Assembly: GCA_026131555.1 (NCBI GenBank) | Contig: JAMXJH010000001.1 | Coordinates: 372,001 to 436,000, forward strand | Direction of reading: 5' to 3' | DNA length: 64,000 nucleotides | From: Aerococcaceae bacterium NML190073 | GTDB taxonomy: Bacteria; Bacillota; Bacilli; Lactobacillales; Aerococcaceae | Shown here: positions 46,154 to 54,755 of the stretch, piece after piece | Position numbering within the stretch: position 1 is the first letter of the stretch | How the letters are laid out: each line of letters opens with the position of its first letter | Made by a program: the position numbers and the translations under genes | Notes under the pieces: model-generated | What the model was told of the DNA's origin: nothing | The model's input: only the letters and a program-made list of their open reading frames with translations | The model's database searches: none

Positions 46154-46614
46154 ATTTAAGGTATTGAATAATATACAGAACGTTGAGTGACAGATCATTT
46201 TTTTCTTAAATAATATAGATGAGGCATCTCGGGTGCTATTTAATTGTTGAAATGACATGACTATAGAGTTGGCAGAGTTATTTTATTTTTCAAATGGGTC
46301 AATCAGGTATGGAACTAGACAAATTTTATTTTTGAAATGAAGTTTCGGGAGTGATTCTAGTCATTTTGAGATTTTAAATGGAGTTTTAGAACCTCATTCT
46401 CATCATTCCAAAAAAATAAAATACCATTTATTCCACATTTTACCTCATTTTATTTTTGAAATGTTACTTCGTATAACTCAACGATATCATTTCATTTTTC
46501 AAATGAGTTTTTTAGCAACTCCGGCTTATCATTTCAAAAAAATTTGTCTACTTTGCAAACGAAACGTATAGGATTTGAGCATTAAATTTGAATCTCACAG
46601 AAGTCTGTTACATT
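46154..46614. repeat. Array of about 42-bp degenerate repeat units
   Basis: A 17-bp element close to ATTTTATTTTTGAAATG recurs at 46238, 46280, 46323, 46363 (weak), 46404 (inverted), 46447, 46489 and 46531 (inverted-like), with weaker copies at 46154, 46197 and 46573. The steps are 43, 41, 42, 43, 40, 41, 43, 42, 42 and 42 bp. The intervening 23-26 bp differ from unit to unit. No gene is present in the 687-nt gap, which otherwise holds the amylase promoter region and two terminators. Confidence 0.75.
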
Positions 46615-46665
46615 CAAGAGCGTTGCGCCATGTTGAGTGATGAATGTTGTATTGCAAACGGAAAA

Positions 46666-46694
46666 GACCGGAACAAATTCTCTTCGTTCCAGTC
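46666..46694 (-). terminator. Intrinsic terminator of glnR-glnA
   Basis: A stem GAC-GGAAC / GTTCC-GTC with one mismatch and an 11-nt loop is followed by TTTTCC on the minus strand. Confidence 0.75.
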
Positions 46695-46700
46695 CCATAT

Positions 46701-48047
46701 TTAATAATGTTTCAAATATTTTTCCAATTCCCACTGCGTCACTTGTTTTTGGTAAGAGAAGTATTCGACTGTTTTCTCAGCAATAAAGTTTTGAGCAATA
46801 TGGTCACCCAATGCATCCAAAATGACCGGTTCTTTCTTCATCTCTTTCAATGCTTCACGCAATGAGCCCGGTAAGTCATTGACCCCTTCCGCTAAGCGTT
46901 CTTCTCGTGTCATCGCATAAATATTGCGGTCAATTGCTGACGGCGGATCAATTTTTTCTTCAATGCCTTTCAATCCGGCTGCCAGTAACACCGCCAACGC
47001 CAAGTATGGATTTGCTGACGGATCGACACTGCGTACTTCAACACGTGTGGAGTTTCCTCTTGCTGCCGGAATACGAATTAAAGGTGAACGATTTTGTTCG
47101 CTCCATGCTACATAAACAGGCGCTTCGTAACCGGGAACTAAACGTTTATAAGAATTCACCAATGGATTGCAAATAGCGGTATATGCCCGCGCATATTTTA
47201 ACAGACCGCCAATAAAGAACAGTGCCTCTTGTGATAAACCATCTTCCGTTGTCGCATCATAGAAAGCATTGCCTTTCTCGTTGAATAATGACAAATTGAA
47301 GTGCATTCCTGAACCGGCGATACCGAAAACCGGTTTCGGCATAAAGGTTGCGTGTAAATTATGACGACGTGCAACAGATTTCACAATCAACTTGAATGTT
47401 TGGATGTTATCGCAAGCCGTAATAGCATCTGAATATTTCCAGTCAATCTCGTGTTGTCCGGGAGCGACTTCATGGTGGCTTGCTTCGATTTCGAAACCTA
47501 AATCTTCCAATTCCAACACAATATCACGGCGACAATTCTCTGCCAAATCATTCGGTGCCAAATCGAAATAACCACCATTATCATTCAGATTCATCGTCGG
47601 TTCGCCATTCGCATCCAATTTAAATAAGAAAAACTCCGGTTCCGGTCCTAAATTGAAACTGGTATAGCCCATTGCCGACATTTTTTCAAGGACGCGCTTC
47701 AAGTTTGAACGCGGATCGCCGGCAAAAGGCAAACCATCTGTCGCATGCACATCACAAATCAAGCGGGCAATATGTGCATCATCTTTGCCTTCTGCCCAAT
47801 TGAAGACTAACCATGTTGAATAATCGGGAATTAGATACATATCGCTTTCTTCTATTCGTACGAAACCTTCAATCGAAGAACCGTCGAACATCATATCATT
47901 ATTCAAAGCCTTTTCTAATTGTGATACCGGGATTTCAACGTTTTTGATTGTGCCGGTAATATCTGTAAACATCAAGCGTACGTAACGTACATTGCGTTGC
48001 TTTGCATCTTGCAAAATTCTTTCCTTTGTCCACTGCGTCTGTTCCAT
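46701..48047 (-). CDS. glnA: Glutamine synthetase, type I
   Basis: It makes glutamine from glutamate, ammonia and ATP. The 448-residue length and motifs are typical of Firmicutes Gln[18 protein letters not shown] (about residues 55-71), [12 protein letters not shown] (catalytic region), and [14 protein letters not shown]. The shorter form without the adenylylation loop is feedback inhibited and, in Bacillus, acts through GlnR. It follows glnR by 15 nt in one operon. Confidence 0.97.
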   Translation of the reverse strand: MEQTQWTKERILQDAKQRNVRYVRLMFTDITGTIKNVEIPVSQLEKALNNDMMFDGSSIEGFVRIEESDMYLIPDYSTWLVFNWAEGKDDAHIARLICDVHATDGLPFAGDPRSNLKRVLEKMSAMGYTSFNLGPEPEFFLFKLDANGEPTMNLNDNGGYFDLAPNDLAENCRRDIVLELEDLGFEIEASHHEVAPGQHEIDWKYSDAITACDNIQTFKLIVKSVARRHNLHATFMPKPVFGIAGSGMHFNLSLFNEKGNAFYDATTEDGLSQEALFFIGGLLKYARAYTAICNPLVNSYKRLVPGYEAPVYVAWSEQNRSPLIRIPAARGNSTRVEVRSVDPSANPYLALAVLLAAGLKGIEEKIDPPSAIDRNIYAMTREERLAEGVNDLPGSLREALKEMKKEPVILDALGDHIAQNFIAEKTVEYFSYQKQVTQWELEKYLKHY

Positions 48048-48062
48048 TCATTTTGCCTCCAT

Positions 48063-48401
48063 CTAAAATCTGCTTTGAATATCCAATTCATCACGAAGAA
48101 TGCGTCTGACATCTTGGTCTGTCAACGGTTGTTGCCCTTTACTATCAGTTGAATTCACATTCTTATTGTAACGCTTCTGGATACCTTTCAATGTCATGCC
48201 TTCTTCAACTAAATCAATAATTTCGAGCAGACGATCCACATCATTAAGCGAATACATACGTCGATTTGTCGAACTTCTCTTAGGTACAATCAACTTGTAA
48301 TCTTCATAATAGCGAATTTGACGCGCACTTAATCCCGTCAAACTCATTACCGTTCCAATCGGAAAAACCGCTAATGATTTACGAAACGCTTTTTCTGCCA
48401 T
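48063..48401 (-). CDS. glnR: MerR-family nitrogen regulator GlnR
   Basis: A 112-residue repressor of nitrogen genes. The N-terminal MerR helix-turn-helix reads FPIGTVMSLTGLSARQIRYYEDYKL (about residues 15-39), followed by NRRMYSLNDVDRLLEI. In Bacillus and streptococci GlnR represses glnRA when glutamine is plentiful, with feedback-inhibited GlnA as partner. A perfect GlnR box lies upstream, which supports autoregulation. Confidence 0.94.
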   Translation of the reverse strand: MAEKAFRKSLAVFPIGTVMSLTGLSARQIRYYEDYKLIVPKRSSTNRRMYSLNDVDRLLEIIDLVEEGMTLKGIQKRYNKNVNSTDSKGQQPLTDQDVRRILRDELDIQSRF

Positions 48402-48427
48402 ACAATCACTCCTTAGATGATAGCCTC

Positions 48428-48457
48428 ATTATAGAGGTATAAATTCAAATACGTCAA
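48428..48457 (-). promoter_or_regulatory. Promoter of glnR-glnA
   Basis: TTGACG, an 18-nt spacer and TATAAT on the minus strand lie about 27 nt before glnR. Confidence 0.65.
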
Positions 48458-48475
48458 TCATTTCGTTACATCCTA

Positions 48476-48492
48476 TGTTAAATTATATAACA
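48476..48492 (-). promoter_or_regulatory. GlnR operator
   Basis: TGTTAAATTATATAACA matches the GlnR/TnrA consensus TGTNA-N7-TNACA exactly. It lies about 20 bp upstream of the -35 of the glnRA promoter. Confidence 0.8.
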
Positions 48493-48626
48493 TCAAACTG
48501 TAACGTTTGTATTAATTGTATTTTTTTCCGATGACAGAAGCAAATTTCGCGCCATTTCGCCTATTTTTATGGTAAACTATGAAAGGTACATTTCGTTGAA
48601 AAAAACGATTAAAGAAGGTGAATTCA

Positions 48627-49568
48627 TTGACACAACCGAAGAATAAAAGAGGACAAGTAACGAATACATTTGCATTACTTGTATCAACTATTCTTATTGG
48701 AGGCGGACTAGCTCTATTAAGTTATTTAAGTTTGACTGAAACTGCATCGCAATCCGGCAAAGCAGAACAGTCTTCATCATTCGTATCCATTTCTGCCTCT
48801 CAATCAAATAATCATCAAACAGCCGAACCAACGGCTATCATTACTGTTCCAACTGAAATTACTCACCTTGAACATAATTTATCCGATCGGCAAATTCAGA
48901 ATCTTTTTAACAAAATCGGCACCACTAATTACAAAGAGAATCTATTAGCCGCTCAACCCGATATTCTGAAAGCAATTAAAGAAGAAAAATTACCGGTTGA
49001 AGAATTGGGTTATTTATTCTTGCCGAGTATGCCGGCTGAAGTGGCGCAATTAAATGGCGTCAAACAGTTAGATGTCCCGCTCTTGCTGCAAAAAGATCCG
49101 CAATGGCGGTCAACACCGTATGGCAGTGATACAACCAATGAATTAGGAGAGAACGGGTGCGCCATTCTTTCATTGGCAATGGTACATGGTTACCACTCCA
49201 AGAAGCAAACAACACCGCACGATATTCTCCAATGGAGCAAGCAAACATTTTATGTGCACAATCAGGGGACATCGTGGAATATTTTCCATAATTTTGCGGA
49301 ACGTTTCGGATATAATTTCTTCAATCATGGCGATGACTTCTATTCTGCTATGAATGCGTTGAACAATGATGAAGTCATTATCGCTTCAGTCAAACCGGGA
49401 ACATTTACAAACGTTGGACACATTCTTGTCATTCGTGGTTATGAGAACGGCAAAGTTTACGTTAATGACCCAAATGATGACCCGTTAAAGATGTTCAGTG
49501 TACAAGGCATTGATGAATCGGTCTTCCTCAACGAAGGCATCAATTACTGGTCATTTGCCAAAAAATAA
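48627..49568 (+). CDS. Membrane-anchored C39-like peptidase
   Basis: A 313-residue protein with an N-terminal membrane anchor (about residues 13-33), a Ser/Gln-rich linker and a C-terminal papain-like C39_2 domain. The likely catalytic residues are the Cys in GENGCAILSLAM, His in NVGHILVIRGY and Asp in YVNDPNDDP. The domain probably faces outside. It starts at a TTG with AAGAAGG well placed upstream. It precedes the CDF transporter by 15 nt; the substrate is unknown. Confidence 0.82.
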   Translation: MTQPKNKRGQVTNTFALLVSTILIGGGLALLSYLSLTETASQSGKAEQSSSFVSISASQSNNHQTAEPTAIITVPTEITHLEHNLSDRQIQNLFNKIGTTNYKENLLAAQPDILKAIKEEKLPVEELGYLFLPSMPAEVAQLNGVKQLDVPLLLQKDPQWRSTPYGSDTTNELGENGCAILSLAMVHGYHSKKQTTPHDILQWSKQTFYVHNQGTSWNIFHNFAERFGYNFFNHGDDFYSAMNALNNDEVIIASVKPGTFTNVGHILVIRGYENGKVYVNDPNDDPLKMFSVQGIDESVFLNEGINYWSFAKK

Positions 49569-49583
49569 TAGAAAGGGATGCTT

Positions 49584-50474
49584 ATGTCACAAGCAAATCA
49601 TTCATTGAATGACGCTTCAAAAGGTGCGCGTGTCGGTATTCTTGTATATTTAATGCTGTCGGTAATGAAATTATCGGCAGCTTATGTCGTTTCATCCGCT
49701 TCTTTGCGAGCAGACGGTTTGAACAACTTGACCGACATCATTTCTTCGATTGTAATTTTTATCGGGTTACACATTGCCAAGCAACCGGCAGACAGCGATC
49801 ATCATTATGGACATTCTAAATTTGAACCGATTGCCAGTTTCGTGACTTCGATTATTATGTTTACCATTGGGTTGGAGGTGTTAAAATCAGGGGTTGAACG
49901 CTTTATCGCCAATGATTTCCCTATGCCGGACGTTATGGGGGCTTGGATTTCCGTCATTTCTGCGGTAATATTATACATGGCACACCGCTATGTTAAACAG
50001 TTGGCCGTTCAAGCAAACAGCCTTGGTCTAAAAGCCAGCGCCAAAGATATGTGGAACGATTTAATGGTGAGCATCACAACTGGTCTATCAATCATCGGTG
50101 CCGCACTGGGATTCCCACAAATTGATACAATTATGTCACTCATTGTCGGTGCGATTATTATCAAAACCGCATACGATATTTTCAAAGAAAGTACGTTCAC
50201 ACTGTCTGACGGTTTTGATGCTGAAGAGCTTGAAGCTTACCGTCAACTAATTGTGAAACATCCGAAAGTGAAACGCGTGACGAATTTGAAAGGGCGCTTA
50301 TGCGGCTCACAAATTTATGTGGATGTTACTATTGAAATTGATGGTAACTTAACGGTGATCGAATCACATCATATTACAGAAGACATTGAACGCATCTTAG
50401 CGTATAATTATGGTGTGCGTGATGTTGATGTTCACGTAGAGCCCTTCTGGGAGAAAAATAGAAAAGGGGAATAA
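49584..50474 (+). CDS. Cation diffusion facilitator (CDF) metal exporter
   Basis: A 296-residue CDF family protein that exports divalent metals such as zinc or manganese in exchange for protons. The membrane metal site motifs are LRADGLNNLTDIISS (TM2) and KASAKDMWNDLMVS (TM5), with the DHHYGHSKFEPIASF stretch between; the cytoplasmic domain ends VDVHVEPFW. The ATG at 49584 fits the AAAGGG site better than the one six bases earlier. It is followed by purA after 3 nt, so the two may be coupled. Confidence 0.9.
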   Translation: MSQANHSLNDASKGARVGILVYLMLSVMKLSAAYVVSSASLRADGLNNLTDIISSIVIFIGLHIAKQPADSDHHYGHSKFEPIASFVTSIIMFTIGLEVLKSGVERFIANDFPMPDVMGAWISVISAVILYMAHRYVKQLAVQANSLGLKASAKDMWNDLMVSITTGLSIIGAALGFPQIDTIMSLIVGAIIIKTAYDIFKESTFTLSDGFDAEELEAYRQLIVKHPKVKRVTNLKGRLCGSQIYVDVTIEIDGNLTVIESHHITEDIERILAYNYGVRDVDVHVEPFWEKNRKGE

Positions 50475-51773
<1,299 letters not shown>

Positions 51774-51787
51774 CTCACAATTTATCG

Positions 51788-51823
51788 CACAGAATACATA
51801 ATGTATTCTGTGTCTTTTTTTTT
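51788..51823 (+). terminator. Intrinsic terminator of purA
   Basis: A 12-bp stem CACAGAATACAT / ATGTATTCTGTG with a minimal loop is followed by TCTTTTTTTTTT. Confidence 0.88.
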
Positions 51824-51899
51824 TATGAAGAAATTCACCGGCACAGAACATTTGACAAAGTTTCACATCGAATATTTTTCAAAATAAGAAGGATATTAG

Positions 51900-51928
51900 T
51901 TGAAAAAGCGAACGTAAGTTCGTATTAT
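51900..51928 (+). promoter_or_regulatory. Promoter with a LexA (SOS) box for the split-sigma operon
   Basis: TTGAAA (51900-51905) and TATTAT (51923-51928) are 17 bp apart. The spacer contains CGAACGTAAGTTCG (51909-51922), a perfect dyad that matches the Gram-positive LexA/DinR consensus CGAAC-N4-GTTCG. LexA bound here would exclude RNA polymerase, so the operon should be induced by DNA damage. Confidence 0.78.
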
Positions 51929-51948
51929 TAAGTGTAAGGGGGGATAAG

Positions 51949-52389
51949 ATGCACTCAAAACAAAAAGATACTCAAATCCAAACACACGATGCTGATTATC
52001 TAACAGCAGATGACAAACGAAAAAGCTATCAACTTCTGAAACTTATTCAACTCAGAATTGAAGGCTTACGTAAAGATTTATTGAATAAGCATTTTCAAGA
52101 AAGCGAAAGAGTCATTCCGACGGAACAGGAACAACTCGAACATTTCATTCAAGAAGAAAGTGCTATTTACGCTCAAAATAATCAAACAGAATCACTATTT
52201 CATCATCCGGATTTAAAGGCAAGCTTACAACAATTATCTGACCAAGATTACCAATTGATTGAACAACATTTTATCCAAGGGTTCACATTGACCGAAATTG
52301 CACAGAAGCGGCACGTTTCCATACAAGCGATTTCTCAACGTAAGCGTCGTATTCTCAAAAAATTAAGACAGATAATGAACGGAGGTTGA
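51949..52389 (+). CDS. Sigma-like protein with region 4 only (SigO/UviA-like)
   Basis: A 146-residue protein. The C-terminal 55 residues resemble sigma-70 region 4: LQQLSDQDYQLIEQHF then FTLTEIAQKRHVSIQAISQR and basic KRRILKKLRQIM, a helix-turn-helix for -35 recognition. The N-terminal 90 residues are charged and helical and show no clear region 2. A GGGGGG ribosome site lies before the ATG. The next gene supplies a region-2-like segment. By layout it resembles SigO of the Bacillus SigO-RsoA pair and, by SOS control, clostridial UviA. It is inferred to be a DNA-damage-induced alternative sigma subunit. Confidence 0.72.
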   Translation: MHSKQKDTQIQTHDADYLTADDKRKSYQLLKLIQLRIEGLRKDLLNKHFQESERVIPTEQEQLEHFIQEESAIYAQNNQTESLFHHPDLKASLQQLSDQDYQLIEQHFIQGFTLTEIAQKRHVSIQAISQRKRRILKKLRQIMNGG

Positions 52390-52394
52390 ACAAC

Positions 52395-52592
52395 ATGAAC
52401 CATAGCTTAATAACAGCTTTCAAACATAAGGATTACAACACCATTTTTGCTTATTTGCGACCACTATTTTACAAGAATTTGAGGCAGGTGCCGCCGGCTT
52501 TACAGCACGACTTCTTGCAAGAATACTATCTTGCCTGCATTAAAATTATCGAAAACTTTCAATCTCGAACTTCAACCAACAGAAAGGAATGA
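52395..52592 (+). CDS. Sigma region-2-like small protein (RsoA-like)
   Basis: A 65-residue protein that starts MNHSLITAFKHKDYNTIF and contains LQHDFLQEYYLACIKIIENF (about residues 38-57), which resembles sigma-70 region 2.1-2.2 where sigma binds the core polymerase coiled coil. It ends right after this, so the -10 recognition part is missing. GGAGG inside the end of the preceding gene lies nine bases before the ATG, and the genes are 5 nt apart. It would complement the region-4 protein upstream. Confidence 0.65.
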   Translation: MNHSLITAFKHKDYNTIFAYLRPLFYKNLRQVPPALQHDFLQEYYLACIKIIENFQSRTSTNRKE

Positions 52593-52596
52593 TATC

Positions 52597-52749
52597 ATGA
52601 ACGACTTAATACATTTACTGGGAAATTTCGGTTTCCCAATCTTCATGGTGCTTTATCTATTAGGGCGCTTTGAAAATTCATTCAGAAATATGACAAACTC
52701 CTTTAATCAATTAGAACGCACAATGGTCAAACACTTCAATAAAAAGTAA
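52597..52749 (+). CDS. YvrJ-family small membrane protein
   Basis: A 50-residue peptide. It starts MNDLIHLLGNFGFPIFMVLY, with a membrane span to about residue 22, then a charged amphipathic helix (RFENSFRNMTNSFNQLERT) and a basic end. The NFGFPI motif near the start is typical of the YvrJ family, which also lies near the SigO-RsoA genes in Bacillus. Similar small membrane proteins accompany UviA in clostridial bacteriocin loci. AAAGGAATG precedes the ATG, 4 nt after the previous stop. Confidence 0.75.
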   Translation: MNDLIHLLGNFGFPIFMVLYLLGRFENSFRNMTNSFNQLERTMVKHFNKK

Positions 52750-52773
52750 ACGCATAACAAACTTAATATCATC

Positions 52774-52808
52774 AAAAAAACCACTATCTTCTATAAATAA
52801 GATAGTGG
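52774..52808 (-). terminator. Intrinsic terminator of dnaB, shared end of the split-sigma operon
   Basis: A 10-bp stem CCACTATCTT / AAGATAGTGG with an 8-nt loop is followed by seven Ts on the minus strand. On the plus strand it is less T-rich. Confidence 0.8.
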
Positions 52809-52818
52809 GGCATAGATT

Positions 52819-54207
52819 TTATACATAAGGTGGTTCTTCCATATAGGAAAGATTCGAAAATTTGTTATATTCTTTTTTGAACAATAGACGGACGGTATCG
52901 CGTTCTCCGCTTCGGTTCTTGGCAAGAATCACTTCGACGGAATTGTCCGGTAAGTCATCATTATGTTCCGAATCTTCTTGTCCTTCATCATGGCGATGAT
53001 AGTCATGGCGGTATAAGAATGCGACAATGTCAGCATCTTGTTCAATTGACCCGGACTCACGAATATCACTCAGGATAGGACGCTTATTCTGACGATGTTC
53101 CAAATTACGTGATAACTGTGAGAGGGCGATAACTGGCACGTGCAATTCTTTGGCTAATTTTTTCAATTGACGTGAAATTTCGGATACTTCCTGTTGGCGA
53201 CTTTCTCGTCCGGAACCTTCAATCAATTGCAAATAGTCAATGACAATTAATCCTAGATCCGGGTTTTCTTGTTTAAGGCGACGACATTTTGCACGAATTT
53301 CTGATACTTTAATTCCTGCTGAATCATCAATAAAAATGCGCGCATCTTTCAAGATATCTGTCGCAATGGTGAAGCTATTCCATTCTTCCGGTGTCAATTG
53401 TCCGGTTTTCATATTAGAAGCATGGATATTGCCTTCTGCACAAATCATCCGAAATACTAAGTCTAAAGCGCCCATTTCAAGCGAGAAGATTGCAACTGGG
53501 AGTTTCGCCTTAGTTGCAACATTTTGCGCGATATTCAAGGCAAAAGCTGTTTTTCCGACAGAAGGGCGAGCCGCAATAATAATCAGTTGTTCCGGCTGGA
53601 AGCCGCTCGTCATTTTGTCCAAATCACAATAGCCGGTTGGAACACCTGTGACATCACGTTTCTCTTCTGCTAACTTAACAAGTCGATCATAAGCATCTGA
53701 TACTAATTCGCGCATTTCTTTCGGACGATTCTTCTGGCTATTCTCACCAATTGATAGAATCAGCTTCTCACTGCGATCTACGATATTGTCCACTTCATCG
53801 GCTTCGGCATAAGCATCGTTACTGATCGTTGCTGTTGCCGCAATTAAACGTCGGAGCGTCGATTTATCTTTGACAATGCGCGCATATTGCTCAATATTAA
53901 CTGTTGTCGGCGTATGCGAAGCAATATCTACTAAATAATCGCGTCCACCCGCATTTTCCAATTCATCGTATGAATCCAATTGGTTAATCAATGTCACTAA
54001 ATCAATGACGCCTGTTTTGTCGAAAACTTTGACCATGGCATCATAAATTAAATGATGTGAGCGTTTATAGAAATCATCTTCTACAAGAATGGTTTGGACG
54101 ATTCCCATTTTAATAGGATCCAATAATAATGCTCCTAATACAGATTTCTCCGCCTCAATACTATAAGGCAATACTTTATCTAATCGACTTTCTTCCAATT
54201 GGTTCAC
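52819..54207 (-). CDS. dnaB: Replicative DNA helicase DnaB
   Basis: A 462-residue hexameric helicase (DnaC in Bacillus nomenclature). The N-terminal domain begins PYSIEAEKSVLGALLLD; the RecA-like domain has Walker A ARPSVGKTAFALNIAQN (about residue 207) and Walker B LGLIVIDYLQLIEG, with ALSQLSRNLEHR later. It is separated from rplI by a terminator, so it has its own promoter or depends on readthrough. Confidence 0.97.
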   Translation of the reverse strand: MNQLEESRLDKVLPYSIEAEKSVLGALLLDPIKMGIVQTILVEDDFYKRSHHLIYDAMVKVFDKTGVIDLVTLINQLDSYDELENAGGRDYLVDIASHTPTTVNIEQYARIVKDKSTLRRLIAATATISNDAYAEADEVDNIVDRSEKLILSIGENSQKNRPKEMRELVSDAYDRLVKLAEEKRDVTGVPTGYCDLDKMTSGFQPEQLIIIAARPSVGKTAFALNIAQNVATKAKLPVAIFSLEMGALDLVFRMICAEGNIHASNMKTGQLTPEEWNSFTIATDILKDARIFIDDSAGIKVSEIRAKCRRLKQENPDLGLIVIDYLQLIEGSGRESRQQEVSEISRQLKKLAKELHVPVIALSQLSRNLEHRQNKRPILSDIRESGSIEQDADIVAFLYRHDYHRHDEGQEDSEHNDDLPDNSVEVILAKNRSGERDTVRLLFKKEYNKFSNLSYMEEPPYV

Positions 54208-54249
54208 CTTCTTTCCATCCTCTCTAGTTTATCACTTCTCTACAAAAAA

Positions 54250-54277
54250 ATCATCTACCTTCTGCAAGATAGATGAT
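54250..54277 (-). terminator. Intrinsic terminator after rplI
   Basis: ATCATCTA-CTT / AAG-TAGATGAT with one mismatch and a 4-nt loop is followed by TTTTTTTG on the minus strand. It may reduce readthrough from gdpP-rplI into dnaB. Confidence 0.75.
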
Positions 54278-54290
54278 AAAAAGATGTGTT

Positions 54291-54743
54291 TTATCCTTCG
54301 ATGACGTGTACGTTAATCTTAGCAGTGACATCGTGATGCAATTTCACTTCAACGTGATGATAACCTAATGATGCCAAATTTTGCTCAAGTTGAATTTTTC
54401 GTTTATCAATTTTAATATTGTGTTGTTTATTCAATTCTTCAGCTATTTGCTTAGAAGGAATTGTGCCGAATAAGCGTCCATCAGATCCGGATTTTGCTTT
54501 AATGGTCACGACTGTTTTTTCGTCTTCAATTGCTGCTTTTAATAATTTAGCTTCTACAAATTCTTCTTCGGCAATGCGTTGCTTTGCTTTATTTTCTGCG
54601 CTTAATTGGCTCATCGCACTGCTGTCTGCTAATTTTGCTAAGCCGTTTTTGATTAAGAAATTGCGACCGTAACCATCCGACACTTCAATGACTTGACCTT
54701 TCTTGCCTTGTTTTTTGACATCTTGTAATAAGATAACTTTCAT
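54291..54743 (-). CDS. rplI: 50S ribosomal protein L9
   Basis: A 150-residue two-domain ribosomal protein: the N-terminal domain has [20 protein letters not shown] and GYGRNFLI, then a long connecting helix and a C-terminal domain with [12 protein letters not shown]. It follows gdpP after 12 nt, the usual order. Confidence 0.97.
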   Translation of the reverse strand: MKVILLQDVKKQGKKGQVIEVSDGYGRNFLIKNGLAKLADSSAMSQLSAENKAKQRIAEEEFVEAKLLKAAIEDEKTVVTIKAKSGSDGRLFGTIPSKQIAEELNKQHNIKIDKRKIQLEQNLASLGYHHVEVKLHHDVTAKINVHVIEG

Positions 54744-54755
54744 AAGATTGACCTC

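Noticed and set aside
46154-46614. The 42-bp array as a CRISPR locus
   Set aside because: The common element is only about 17 bp, AT-rich, variable and sometimes inverted; CRISPR repeats are longer and near-identical. No cas genes are in the window.
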